Source: Tessaracoccus timonensis
GTDB lineage: Bacteria; Actinomycetota; Actinomycetes; Propionibacteriales; Propionibacteriaceae
Direction of reading: 5' to 3'
DNA length: 64,000 nucleotides
NCBI RefSeq assembly: GCF_900343145.1
Contig: NZ_LT996886.1
Span: 372,001-436,000 of the forward strand
Shown here piece after piece: positions 18,151 to 28,775 of the stretch; the first letter of the stretch is position 1, and every line of letters begins with the position of its first letter. Below the pieces are notes generated by a model. That model searched no databases, was not told the origin of the DNA, and saw only the letters and a list, made by a program, of their open reading frames with translations. The position numbers and the translations under genes were made by a program.

Positions 18151-19569
18151 GTGAGGGCTATCCAAGGGCTGCGCGTGACTGCGGCTGCTGCCTCCTTGGC
18201 GCTCGGGGTTCAACTGTTCGGGTCCCTGGCCACCGGGCCGGGTGCAGACGCGCACTCCGGCACCGTGCAGGCGACAACGCGGGTGCACGTCCGCACGCAG
18301 CCCACGACGAGCAGCAAGTCCCTTACGATTCTGAATCCCGGAACAAAGGTCACAGCCTCCGGCACCGTGAACGGCTGGACGAAGGTCACCTGGAACGGGC
18401 GTGAGGCCTACGTCTATGCGAAGTACCTCACAACGACGACGCAGTCGGCCGCCCCGGTGACTTCGTCGTCGGCATCCGGACAGTCCCGCACGACCGCGAA
18501 CCTCATTGTCCGAACTGGCCCATCCATCAAGCACCGCCGCGTGTCCCTCGCGACGAAGGGCACCGTCGTGAGACTCACCGGCAAGCGCTCTGGTGAGTAC
18601 ACGCAGATCAACTGGAGCGGCACCCCTCGTTGGGTGGCCACCAGGTATTTGACGTCCCCGACGAGGGGGGCCGCGCCTGCGCCGTCGGCATCCTCTAGCG
18701 GCACAGCTACTGCGCAGACCACCGAGAATCTCAATGTACGCACCGGGCCTGGCACTAACTACCGCCGCGTCGCGACGGCCGCGAAGGGCAGTCTGCTGCC
18801 CACCACAGGCCGCACGAGCGGTGGATTCACCGAGGTGATCTACCAGGGTAACAAGCGCTGGGCTGCGTCGAACTGGCTCCGGAGCGTCGAATCGTCTTCC
18901 TCGAAGCCGAGCGACAACACCAAGCTGCCGTCGACGACGAAACGCTGGGCTACCGCCGACCTCAACATTTGGTACGCCAGCACCGGGTCGCGGTACAACG
19001 GCGAGATCCCCAAGGGGTCCGAGATCGCCATTACCGGCAAGGTAGCCAACGGGCGTGCCGAGGTCGTGCACAAGGGCGCGCTGCGCTGGGTGACGTCGCG
19101 CTACACCACCTCGGCCGCACCCTCCACGCCCGCACCTGATGGCTGGAGTGGTTCGGGCAACGTTCCGGCTACGCCGATCACCGGCGGCCCCCGTGGCAAG
19201 GACCTCAACAAGGGGTACTCGTCGGGCATGCACCGGACGAATCCGTACATCCAGCGCATCTCCGCCGACGCATGGGCGCGCTTCCCGCAGATCAAGACCC
19301 ACTACGGGTGGCGTCGCGACGTGACCCCCGACCACCCAGCCGGACGCGCCGTCGACCTCATGATCCCCAACTACAAGAAGAACAATCAGCTGGGCTGGGA
19401 AGTCGCCCGCTACTACCAGAAGTACGCGCGCGAGCTGAACATCAAGTACATCATCTGGGACCAGAAGATCTGGAGCGTCAGGCGTAGCAAGGAGGGGTGG
19501 CGCCCGATGTCGAATCGAGGAAGCGACACCGCGAACCACTACGACCACGTGCATATCAGCTCGAACTGA
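18151..19569 (+). CDS. Secreted four-SH3b protein with ARB_07466-like C-terminal domain
   Basis: A 472-residue exported protein. GTG 18151 is the start because AGGAG lies six bases upstream. Residues 1-33 form a signal peptide. Four bacterial SH3b domains follow, each with a TxxLxVRTGPxxxxR-type core (from about residues 40, 120, 200 and 270), separated by Ser/Thr/Ala-rich linkers. The C-terminal 110 residues (WARFPQIKTHYGWRRDVTPD, then HPAGRAVDLMIP, ending NHYDHVHISSN) match the ARB_07466-type domain, which resembles a metal-site peptidase with His and Asp ligands. A role in peptidoglycan binding or cleavage is likely but inferred. Confidence 0.8.
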   Translation: MRAIQGLRVTAAAASLALGVQLFGSLATGPGADAHSGTVQATTRVHVRTQPTTSSKSLTILNPGTKVTASGTVNGWTKVTWNGREAYVYAKYLTTTTQSAAPVTSSSASGQSRTTANLIVRTGPSIKHRRVSLATKGTVVRLTGKRSGEYTQINWSGTPRWVATRYLTSPTRGAAPAPSASSSGTATAQTTENLNVRTGPGTNYRRVATAAKGSLLPTTGRTSGGFTEVIYQGNKRWAASNWLRSVESSSSKPSDNTKLPSTTKRWATADLNIWYASTGSRYNGEIPKGSEIAITGKVANGRAEVVHKGALRWVTSRYTTSAAPSTPAPDGWSGSGNVPATPITGGPRGKDLNKGYSSGMHRTNPYIQRISADAWARFPQIKTHYGWRRDVTPDHPAGRAVDLMIPNYKKNNQLGWEVARYYQKYARELNIKYIIWDQKIWSVRRSKEGWRPMSNRGSDTANHYDHVHISSN

Positions 19570-19582
19570 CGCCGGTCGTACA

Positions 19583-19620
19583 GCGCAGGGCGTACTCCGA
19601 TGCAAGGAGGCGCCCTGCGC
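19583..19620. terminator. Hairpin between convergent genes
   Basis: A perfect 10-bp inverted repeat (GCGCAGGGCG at 19583-19592 and its complement at 19611-19620) sits exactly between two convergent stop codons, so it can serve both strands. No long T tract is present. Confidence 0.6.
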
Positions 19621-19626
19621 ATTGCG

Positions 19627-20442
19627 TTACTGCTCCATGGCTTCCAAAGCGTCGCGGACGATGGCGTCGGCATCCTCGGGTGTGAATGAATCTTCCACCG
19701 AGTGCAGCGACGAAGAGACCACCACGTTGCCTTTCAACGCGAGCACAGAGTTGGTGGTGGTGGACGCTCCCCCAGGGATGGTCTCAACCAACTGCATGGC
19801 GCTTGTCAGCTCGACGTTGTCGAATTTTGGGGGCTTGCGCTCCGTGTACTCCACAGTGACCGTCATGCCGTTGGTCTCAATCTTCATCTTTTTGCACTGA
19901 GCCGGTCCCGGTTCATCCGAAAGCGTGGCCATCCGACGTGCATCCTCGGGCGTCTCGTATTCCTGGATGCTCAACCAGACCAAATTGCCCAGGCCGGTGT
20001 TTCGGTGCATGGCGACGTGCGTCTTCCCCGTCTGCGGCAGATCTGGGTCTTGGAGCCGCAGGTAGGCGTCCTTGCATTCCTTGGGCTCGACCTTCACGCC
20101 CTTCGACACTTCGTCGAGCTCGCTCGGCTTAATATCGCTCCCGGGGATCTCCTGGGCGCCCTCGTGCTTCTTCACGAACGCATCGATGGCCGCTTGGATC
20201 TGCTCCTGCGAAACCTTCTCCCCCGACGCGGCTGGCGTCGCAGATTCCTCCGTCGGTTGCGGTTTTGTCGGCGATGCTTCCGACGACGGTTCGCTCGGCG
20301 CCCCCGTTGGCTGCTGGGCCTCGGTTGCACTCGAGGCGCTAGGCGTCGGGCTTGGCTCGTCCCCAGCTGAGCAGGCCCCCAGCGTGAGTGCTACGGCGAG
20401 AGGCACGAGGAGGCCGCGTGCGCGGCGTCGGTGCAGTGTCAT
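19627..20442 (-). CDS. Lipoprotein of unknown function
   Basis: A 271-residue predicted lipoprotein. The start at 20442 has AAGGGG eight bases upstream, followed by an RRR n-region and a lipobox LTLGAC. A Ser/Thr/Pro-rich linker of about 60 residues leads to a folded domain with two cysteines (PKECKDAYLR and PGPAQCKKMK) that may form a disulfide. The spacing resembles small cell-surface lipoproteins of actinobacteria. No catalytic motif is seen and the family is not recognised. It is transcribed convergently with the SH3b protein gene. Confidence 0.65.
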   Translation of the reverse strand: MTLHRRRARGLLVPLAVALTLGACSAGDEPSPTPSASSATEAQQPTGAPSEPSSEASPTKPQPTEESATPAASGEKVSQEQIQAAIDAFVKKHEGAQEIPGSDIKPSELDEVSKGVKVEPKECKDAYLRLQDPDLPQTGKTHVAMHRNTGLGNLVWLSIQEYETPEDARRMATLSDEPGPAQCKKMKIETNGMTVTVEYTERKPPKFDNVELTSAMQLVETIPGGASTTTNSVLALKGNVVVSSSLHSVEDSFTPEDADAIVRDALEAMEQ

Positions 20443-20626
20443 GGGTTGTCCCCTTTCCATCGCGAACACGTTCGGCATCGCGGGATTCGTTGACTGCTCA
20501 GCACTGTAACGCCGACGGAGGTCACCTGTAGCTTCGAATGGCGAGCCGCATTTCTGGAGCTACGCGCTGTATATTCGGCGTCGCTTTGTGCGAACAGGCT
20601 GCTATCCGGTACAGTCTTCCGAGCTG

Positions 20627-20699
20627 GTCCCCATCGTCTAGCGGTCTAGGACTCCGCCCTTTCACGGCGGCAACACGGGTTCGAATCCCGTTGGGGATG
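20627..20699 (+). tRNA. tRNA-Glu (TTC anticodon)
   Basis: The acceptor GTCCCCA pairs with TGGGGAT (G-T at the outer pair), the D arm is GTCTAGCGGTCTAGGAC, the anticodon loop is CTTTCAC, and the T arm is ACGGG/CCCGT. The 3' CCA is not encoded. First of a three-tRNA run. Confidence 0.94.
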
Positions 20700-20813
20700 C
20701 GAAACTTCCCGCGAGGGAAGTGGCGACGAAGTGCCACGCCACGTCGATTTCCCATAACGACGCAAGCATGGCTATAGTTGCCGAGTTGGTTAACGCCAGC
20801 AGGTCAAGAGATT

Positions 20814-20887
20814 GGCCCCGTAGCGCAGTTGGTTAGCGCGCCGCCCTGTCACGGCGGAGGTCGCGGGTTCGAGTCCCGTCGGGGTCG
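20814..20887 (+). tRNA. tRNA-Asp (GTC anticodon)
   Basis: The acceptor GGCCCCG pairs with CGGGGTC, the D arm is GCGCAGTTGGTTAGCGC, the anticodon loop CTGTCAC sits on a CCGCC/GGCGG stem, and a T arm follows. CCA is not encoded. Confidence 0.95.
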
Positions 20888-20910
20888 CTAGGTCTGAATT
20901 CAGGCCGCAC

Positions 20911-20987
20911 GGCCAGGTAGCTCAGTTGGTAGCAGCGTTCGCCTGAAAAGTGAAAGGTCGCCGGTTCGACCCCGGCCCTGGCCACCA
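20911..20987 (+). tRNA. tRNA-Phe (GAA anticodon)
   Basis: The acceptor GGCCAGG pairs with CCTGGCC, the D arm is GCTCAGTTGGTAGC, the anticodon loop CTGAAAA sits on a TTCGC/GTGAA stem, and a T arm is present. CCA is encoded at 20985-20987. The REP-like repeat cluster begins about 25 bases downstream. Confidence 0.95.
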
Positions 20988-21013
20988 GTTCTTTTTCTCT
21001 CCCACTCGCATCT

Positions 21014-21366
21014 CGATACCCGCCTGCGGCGCTACTCGATGGTCGAGTAGCGGCTGGATCCGGCGCATCACAACGAACTTGAGTCGTGGCGTTGGCGATA
21101 AGGAATGGGGGATTCCACCGTTTTCGGTGGAATCCCCCATTCCTTATACCGGCGAGGTTGGGTATTGGCGGCCGATGCATCTCGATACGGCGACTGCGTC
21201 GCCTACTCGATGGTCTGGATCTGGCCGGTGGTTGAGTAGCCCGCGGAACAGGCGCATCGAAACCACATCCGGGATGATTTCGATACGCGCCTGCGGCGCT
21301 ACTCAATCATCGAAACAAGCACCCCGGTGGTTGAGTAGCCCGCGGAGCGGGCGCATCGAAACCACT
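21014..21366. repeat. REP-like palindromic repeat cluster A
   Basis: About six copies of a roughly 35-bp unit whose consensus is close to TTTCGATACGCG, a short variable palindrome, then CTACTCAACCACC. Forward copies lie near 21014, 21179 and 21280; reverse-oriented copies lie near 21042, 21228 and 21331. The variable centres are themselves self-complementary, so each unit folds as a hairpin. Orientation alternates as in bacterial REP pairs. The cluster fills the 450-base gap between tRNA-Phe and the HNH endonuclease gene. Confidence 0.75.
21098..21147. repeat. Perfect 23-bp inverted repeat with TTTT loop
   Basis: Arms 21098-21120 and 21125-21147 are exactly complementary and separated by four T residues. 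The arm starts ATAAGGAATGGGGGATTCCA. It is longer and more perfect than a normal terminator and differs from the REP units around it. It could act as a terminator for the tRNA run or be a tiny mobile element. Confidence 0.85.
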
Positions 21367-21450
21367 CCTTCACCGCACACTCCCCCAGCGCAGCACTGCT
21401 ACCCGCAACCATGACGGTATACGGGGTGGCAGGGTGATCGTCGGGTGGAA

Positions 21451-22803
21451 CTATGCAGCTCGCACGAAATCTGGAGGCGGCTCGTACTCGGGAGGCGGCT
21501 GAGGCGGCACCTCTGCGATGGGTGCAACCGGTACGTCGGGCAGGCGTGTCATGACGCTGCCTTGCCCAGTGACCTCATATTCGTACCCCAGCGGCGACAC
21601 CCAGTGGAACACCCCAGGCTCGGGTTGAGTCAGCCGCCAGTAACCGGCCGTCTTTGCCCGGTGCGCTCTTCGGTCGAGAGGGCCTATGTTCGCCATCGAC
21701 GTGACCCCATCCCCGCCAGTTGGGCAGAAGTTCACCGTGTGGTCGACGTCGCAGTCCTTTGCCTTCGTGGTGGCAAACGGGAACACCGAACGGGGGTTCC
21801 GCACCATGAGGGCTCGTCGCTGATCGGCGGTTGGTTCTTTTCCACTCGGGCTGGGGATCATGTTCGGGTCAAGCACTGGCCGAACCGTGACGTTCGCCCC
21901 CTTCAAGAATTCAGGCAGTGTGGTGGTGAGCATGTTGCCCCAGCCTTCCACGTACGCCACCGAGCCCAGCGGGGCTCCGGCCTCCTGGGGGTGGCCGTCC
22001 GCCGAAGCAGGCTCAGCGGGAACATGGACCACCATCTCGACGTCCATCAGGCTGTCTTGACCAATAGCTTGGCGGGCAAACACCCCGAACGCAGCCGCGC
22101 GCCGTTGCCCACGAATAAACCATGCCCGCTCCTCGGGCTCGAGCTCTTCCGGGACTTCAGGCGCCGGCAGTGTGGCGGCAATCTGGTCTAACGCTTGGTC
22201 GAACAGCACCCCATCCGCGGCATCGACGCGCCCGAACAACCCCACGTGATCGTCTTCAAAACGCCCGACGTGCACGAACCGGCCTTTTTTGGACAGGGCT
22301 GCCTTGCGGTGTGCTTTGTCGGGATCTGCTTCCATCACCCAACGAGAGAGCTGATCCAGCACGCTCCACACCGGGTGCATGCTCACCCGGTGTGAGGCCC
22401 GGCGATCTACTTCCAGCGCCGCTTCAAGCGACAGCTCTTGGCAGGCCTCTTCGATTTTGCGGACCACCCACCACTGGACGCCGCCTGAGATGAACAGCTG
22501 CCACGCCCTGGGATGCCGAACCCGGACGCTGAGTGCCTGCGACGTGCGCTCCCGCATTCCCCCGAAGCTCATGCCCGTCGCTGCGGCGGCTTCCAAGAGG
22601 AAGGCTTCGGTGGGGCCGAGCACGCCATCACGGCCAGAGCTCACCCGCTTCACGCGCAGGGGTTCGGGGAGCTGGGGGTCGTCGTCGATGGCGTAGGCGT
22701 CGGAAGCTTCTAACAGCGCCACGACCTCGGCGATCTCTGCCGCGTGCGCAGATCGCCGAGCATGCACCATAGCCGCGAATGACAACGCCGCCTGATCACC
22801 CAT
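21451..22803 (-). CDS. DUF222 / HNH endonuclease domain protein
   Basis: A 450-residue protein of the DUF222-HNH group (13E12-repeat type). The N-terminal DUF222 region runs to about residue 300. The C-terminal HNH site reads CDVDHTVNF, then ANIGPLDRRAHRAKTAGYW, with the paired histidines and asparagine present. The protein ends with a proline-rich tail. Start 22803 is chosen because GGAG lies six bases upstream. Family members are highly multicopy in actinobacteria and are suspected homing or mobile nucleases; activity is not shown. The gene is bracketed by two REP-like clusters. Confidence 0.85.
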   Translation of the reverse strand: MGDQAALSFAAMVHARRSAHAAEIAEVVALLEASDAYAIDDDPQLPEPLRVKRVSSGRDGVLGPTEAFLLEAAAATGMSFGGMRERTSQALSVRVRHPRAWQLFISGGVQWWVVRKIEEACQELSLEAALEVDRRASHRVSMHPVWSVLDQLSRWVMEADPDKAHRKAALSKKGRFVHVGRFEDDHVGLFGRVDAADGVLFDQALDQIAATLPAPEVPEELEPEERAWFIRGQRRAAAFGVFARQAIGQDSLMDVEMVVHVPAEPASADGHPQEAGAPLGSVAYVEGWGNMLTTTLPEFLKGANVTVRPVLDPNMIPSPSGKEPTADQRRALMVRNPRSVFPFATTKAKDCDVDHTVNFCPTGGDGVTSMANIGPLDRRAHRAKTAGYWRLTQPEPGVFHWVSPLGYEYEVTGQGSVMTRLPDVPVAPIAEVPPQPPPEYEPPPDFVRAA

Positions 22804-22897
22804 TGGCATCTCCTCTCTGAGACACCACCAGCATATCGAACATCTGTTCTACACCCAAGGGTTTTGGGGAGATTTTTTCGAAAAAACTTTGGGGTTG

Positions 22898-23190
22898 TGG
22901 TTTCGATACGCGCCCTACGGGCGCTACTCAACCACCGGGTGCGGGCAGGTTTCGACACGCAGGCTCCGCCTGCTACTCAACCACCGGGTGCGGGCAGGTT
23001 TCGATACCCGCCCTGCGGGCGCTACTCAGCCACCGGGTGTCGGCAACACCCGACCATCGAGTAGCGGCGAAGCCGTGTATCGAGATGCAGCGCGGTTTCG
23101 ATACGCGAGCTCCGCTCGCTACTCAACCATCGGGGGCATTTGGGCGCTACTCAACCATCGGGGGCAACTGGACGCTACTCAGCCAGCGAA
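22898..23190. repeat. REP-like palindromic repeat cluster B
   Basis: A second array of the same unit found downstream of the endonuclease gene. Full copies lie near 22898, 22949, 22998 and 23093, a reverse copy lies near 23055, and two half-copies with CTACTCAACCATC or CTACTCAGCCAGC lie near 23147 and 23175. Three forward copies occur about 50 bases apart with the spacer CGGGTGCGGGCAGG repeated. Spacers are repeated rather than unique, so this is not CRISPR. Confidence 0.75.
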
Positions 23191-23200
23191 AACCGGCGAA

Positions 23201-23683
23201 TCACTTCCCCGAAACGGAGTTGCCACCCAGCGCGTTGCGCACGAGCGTCGGGGTGACGGTGTTCGCGACGATCCAGTTCTCGCCCACGACGTACTGGGTG
23301 CCAGCGTCGTCGAGCTCCTTGGCCTTGGCGTCAACCTTCGAAGCATCCTCGAACCACATGACCTGGTCTTCACCGTTGCAGGTGCCCGACGCATCGGCGC
23401 CGTCAACGTCGTCGGTTTGCTTCCAGCCCTGGCAGGCGTAGTTCTTCTTCCGGAGCTTCTCGACCATCATGTCGATCGAATCGACCGACTTCGAGTCTTT
23501 GTTGCTGCTGGCCTCTTCAGCCTTTGATTCCTTGGCCGACGCTGCGGGCGCCGACGCCTTGGCGTCGCTGCCCGAATTCGCCCCACCGCTCGAGGCCTCG
23601 TCCTGGGAAGCGCAGGCGGTCATCGACAGCCCCATCACTACAGTTCCCAGCATTGCAATGCCAAACTTGCTGGCCTTGCGCAT
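23201..23683 (-). CDS. Small lipoprotein of unknown function
   Basis: A 160-residue predicted lipoprotein. Start 23683 has AAGGAG nine bases upstream; an ATG at 23692 is too close to that site. The signal ends at the lipobox SMTAC. About 50 low-complexity residues (Ser/Ala/Lys/Glu) precede a compact domain with two cysteines (NYACQGWKQ and SGTCNGEDQ). The pattern of a short DUF-like domain closing with VVGENWIVANTVT suggests a secreted sensor or inhibitor fold, but no family is recognised. REP repeats lie directly after its stop. Confidence 0.65.
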   Translation of the reverse strand: MRKASKFGIAMLGTVVMGLSMTACASQDEASSGGANSGSDAKASAPAASAKESKAEEASSNKDSKSVDSIDMMVEKLRKKNYACQGWKQTDDVDGADASGTCNGEDQVMWFEDASKVDAKAKELDDAGTQYVVGENWIVANTVTPTLVRNALGGNSVSGK

Positions 23684-23798
23684 CGGCGTCATCTCCTTGC
23701 TTCGTCGGCCCGCATCCGGGCGCATCAATCGTGTAGCTGCCTATTCAGCCAATCTTGTACGGTAGCGCACTCCCCTGCGGGGAGCACATCCGGGGCGC

Positions 23799-24722
23799 TC
23801 AAGGGCGCAACAGCACGGAAACGGCGAGCGAGATCGGCAGAGAGAGCCCCGTCGTCACGGCGACGGTGTCGCGGGCGATCACTTCCCCGGACTCGTAGCG
23901 CAGCGCGTACTGGTACATGTTCTGCGCGGTCGGGAGCGTGGCGAGCACCGTCGCGGCGAACAGGTGCTGCGCGTCGAGGCCAAACACCCAACGCCCCAGC
24001 CCGTACACGACGAGGGGAAGCACCACTGTTTTCGCCACCGTCGCGATCAGCACGTCGCGCCGCCTTGTGCCCGGCTGGAGCGGTTTCTGCCCCACGAGAG
24101 AAATACCGAACGCGATCAGCATCAGTGGCACAGCTGCCCCACCGACGAGCTCCAGCGGGCGCATGAGCCACGCCGGCTGCGGAAGCGAAAACGCAGAGAA
24201 CACCACACCTAACGCGGAACCCAGCACGATGGGGTTAATCACCGGCTGCAGCAAGAGCCGACGAAGATCGAGTCCGTCCTCTCCCGAAGCATCGAGCACG
24301 CCCATCAGAATCGGTGCCAGCACAACCATCTGCAGCACCAGCAGCGGCGCCACCTGACTACCGTCGCCAATCACGTACACGGCAATGGGCAGGCCAATGT
24401 TGTTGGCGTTGGAGTACACCCCGCAGTAGGAGGCGACCATCAGCTGCCGAACGTCACGCGTACCCAGCGCGCGCATCACAACCAAACACCCGCCGCACAC
24501 GATGACCACGCCGGCGACATGCGTCGCAAGGGAGATCGAGAAAATCTGGGCGAGATCGGCCTTCGCCAACACGGTGAACAGCAGCGCGGGGCTGGCCGCG
24601 TAGAACGCGACCTTGTTCAGCGAGAAGCGATCTTCCGGCTTGACGATGCCCCGTCGCCCTAACAACCACCCGACGAAGATCGCGAACGCGATCATGCCGA
24701 AGCCGGTGATGACTGGCGTCAT
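23799..24722 (-). CDS. AEC family transporter
   Basis: A 307-residue membrane protein of the auxin efflux carrier family with about ten helices in two halves. Landmarks are GWLLGRRGIVKPEDR after helix 1, the VYSNANNIGLPIAVY stretch with its conserved asparagines and glycine-proline break, and ATLPTAQNMYQYALRY in the second half. Bacterial members export or import small organic acids such as malate; the substrate here is unknown. Its ATG overlaps the stop of the upstream hydrolase gene by four bases. Confidence 0.87.
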   Translation of the reverse strand: MTPVITGFGMIAFAIFVGWLLGRRGIVKPEDRFSLNKVAFYAASPALLFTVLAKADLAQIFSISLATHVAGVVIVCGGCLVVMRALGTRDVRQLMVASYCGVYSNANNIGLPIAVYVIGDGSQVAPLLVLQMVVLAPILMGVLDASGEDGLDLRRLLLQPVINPIVLGSALGVVFSAFSLPQPAWLMRPLELVGGAAVPLMLIAFGISLVGQKPLQPGTRRRDVLIATVAKTVVLPLVVYGLGRWVFGLDAQHLFAATVLATLPTAQNMYQYALRYESGEVIARDTVAVTTGLSLPISLAVSVLLRP

Positions 24723-25693
24723 GCGGCCCCGTATGCGCTCAGGAAGCGCTGCAACTCGTCGAACGCGCGGCGGCGCACTGGCTGAGCCGACAAGGCGATG
24801 TCGTGGAGGGCGCCTTCGAGACGCACCAAGGTGACATGCTTGCCGAGGTAGTGCGACCGCTCGGCGATGCGGCGGACGTCGAGCACACCGTCGGCGTGAT
24901 GATAGTCGTCACTCCATTGGCCCCCGACGAAGCCACCCACGCTGCGGCTAGAGGTGAGCACGAGGATAGGGGCGTCGATGTCGAGCCCCTTCTCTACGCG
25001 CGTTTGGCCGGACAACACAGCCTTCACCCAGCCGACGCGAATCCAAAACGCTTCGTCGCCCTTCAGGTGCCGGTCGAACTCCCACTCGCCGTCCTCGTCG
25101 GCGCTGATGGAGCGCAGATAGAAACCGTTGTCAGCCATGGGGAGCACCGTGGTGGGTGCGACCGCAGAAAAGCTGCGCATGATCGGGTGGAGTGAGTAGC
25201 GCACGACCGGCGAGCTTTGAATCTCAATCCAAGGAGAGTTCAGCAACACAGTCGCGAACGTGCCGGGACGCTCGTCGGCATACAACGACGCGATCAGCCC
25301 ACCGGTGGAGTGGCCGCACAAATCGATCACGTCGTGGCCGTCGTCGCGGATGTGCTGCACAGCCTCGTCGAGTTCCGTCCAGTAATCGCGCATGTCGGGG
25401 ATGTACCCGGCGAGCTGTCCGTTGCGCAGGGAGCGCCCGTAGCGACGTAGGTCGATGGCGTAGAAGTCGATGCCGAGCGCCTCGAAGGCATCCCCCAGGT
25501 GCGCCTGGAAGAAGTAGTCAGACCAACCGTGGATGTACAGCACCGCACGCCGACGCGTCGGCTCGCCTCGTCGGACAAGTGTTGCAACCAGTGTGCCCGA
25601 CGGCTCGAGGGCGTAGGTGCTCTCGTCGGGCAACGCGATGGTGCGTGAGACATATCCGGGTAGCAGCGTGTCTGCCACCCAGGGGGAACTCAT
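24719..25693 (-). CDS. Alpha/beta hydrolase (lysophospholipase-like)
   Basis: A 324-residue serine hydrolase. VLYIHGWSDYFFQ gives the HG oxyanion motif, FYAIDLRRYGRSLRNGQ is the conserved second strand region, and DLCGHSTGGLIASLYA holds the nucleophile in GHSTG. The late histidine is expected in EGALHDIALS. The layout is that of serine aminopeptidase S33 / lysophospholipase-type enzymes; substrate is unknown. It is coupled on both sides, overlapping the DUF3073 gene stop and the AEC gene start by four bases each. Confidence 0.85.
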   Translation of the reverse strand: MSSPWVADTLLPGYVSRTIALPDESTYALEPSGTLVATLVRRGEPTRRRAVLYIHGWSDYFFQAHLGDAFEALGIDFYAIDLRRYGRSLRNGQLAGYIPDMRDYWTELDEAVQHIRDDGHDVIDLCGHSTGGLIASLYADERPGTFATVLLNSPWIEIQSSPVVRYSLHPIMRSFSAVAPTTVLPMADNGFYLRSISADEDGEWEFDRHLKGDEAFWIRVGWVKAVLSGQTRVEKGLDIDAPILVLTSSRSVGGFVGGQWSDDYHHADGVLDVRRIAERSHYLGKHVTLVRLEGALHDIALSAQPVRRRAFDELQRFLSAYGAA

Positions 25694-25911
25694 GCCCCGC
25701 GCTCTTCCTCTTCTTCGTCGTCGTAGTCGTCGACGTAATCGTCGTACTGTGCCGCGAGGTCTGCGTACTGATCGGGGATGTCGTCATGCTCGTCGACGGG
25801 AGGCTTCCCTTGGAGCTCGCGCTCCAGCGATGCGAAATCGGTTTCGACGGAACGGTACTTCAGGTCGCGTGCGACCCTCGTCTGCTTTGCCTTTGCACGG
25901 CCGCGCCCCAT
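25690..25911 (-). CDS. DUF3073 family protein
   Basis: A 73-residue protein starting MGRGRAKAKQTRVARDLKY, the invariant basic head of DUF3073. It finishes with a strongly acidic tail (YDDYVDDYDDEEEEE). Such a basic-head, acidic-tail protein is restricted to actinobacteria and its function is unknown. It is the first gene of a three-gene overlapping set with the hydrolase and the AEC transporter. Confidence 0.9.
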   Translation of the reverse strand: MGRGRAKAKQTRVARDLKYRSVETDFASLERELQGKPPVDEHDDIPDQYADLAAQYDDYVDDYDDEEEEERGA

Positions 25912-26069
25912 ATGGGTCGACCCCCTTGCTCTGTCCCTCGCGGCTTGCCGCGGAATCTTTCAGTTTCTCGTGGCGATAAGGCTACCCAAGTTTCCGCACA
26001 AGACCAAAGGTGACACGAGTTCGGTGTGGCAAAGCTAAGCTGAACCTCGTATTGCATTCCACGAGATAG

Positions 26070-28274
<2,205 letters not shown>

Positions 28275-28289
28275 CGTCACCCACAATCG

Positions 28290-28333
28290 CCGACGGTGCC
28301 CTCCCCCACGTAAACCGGGGAGGGCACCGTCGG
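28290..28333 (+). terminator. Intrinsic-type terminator of icd
   Basis: Exact 17-bp arms (28290-28306 and 28317-28333) around a ten-base loop, GC-rich, followed by TTT. It lies 15 bases past the icd stop. Confidence 0.85.
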
Positions 28334-28389
28334 TTTGACCACTACCGAACCCCGTTTGCAGCATCGCTCCTCAGTGCTATCATCGCTCT

Positions 28390-28770
28390 ATGGCGATTAA
28401 TAGTGAGGTGGTCGTCGACAACCACGCGACCGAGGCCTACGCGCACCTGTTTCAGGCGCTCGCCGAGCCTGCCCGGCTGGCGATCCTGCAGCACCTCGCA
28501 TCCGGCGAGCACCGGGTGCGTGACCTCGTCGAGCACATGGAGCTCGCGCAGTCCACAGTGAGCAAGCACATCTCATTTCTCACGGAATGCGGCCTGCTCA
28601 CAGCACGCCCTGAGGGGCGCGCCACCTGGTACGCACTCGCAGAGCCTGCACTGCTGAAGATCCTCGTCGCAGCCGCCGAACAGATGCTCAACTCCACAGG
28701 CCACGCCGCCCAGCTGTGCAGCCACCTGCACAGTTCCGCAGACGACGATTCCGCCCCCACGAGGAGCTGA
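28390..28770 (+). CDS. ArsR-family metal-responsive repressor
   Basis: A 126-residue winged-helix regulator. The core LFQALAEPARLAILQHLASGEHRVRDL and the recognition helix ELAQSTVSKHISFLTECGLL are typical of ArsR/SmtB. The tail AAQLCSHLHSS has a cysteine and two histidines that could bind a soft metal. It is followed after five bases by a CDF exporter gene, so a zinc or cadmium sensor controlling its own operon is the likely role. The metal is inferred from context. Confidence 0.88.
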   Translation: MAINSEVVVDNHATEAYAHLFQALAEPARLAILQHLASGEHRVRDLVEHMELAQSTVSKHISFLTECGLLTARPEGRATWYALAEPALLKILVAAAEQMLNSTGHAAQLCSHLHSSADDDSAPTRS

Positions 28771-28775
28771 GCCAC

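Noticed and set aside
17887-19605. Open frame antisense to the SH3b protein
   Set aside because: The plus-strand protein has a signal peptide, ribosome site and four domains; the antisense product shows only low-complexity residues.
22898-23190. Possible CRISPR array
   Set aside because: Repeat units alternate in orientation, are palindromic, and the spacers repeat instead of being unique; no cas gene is near.
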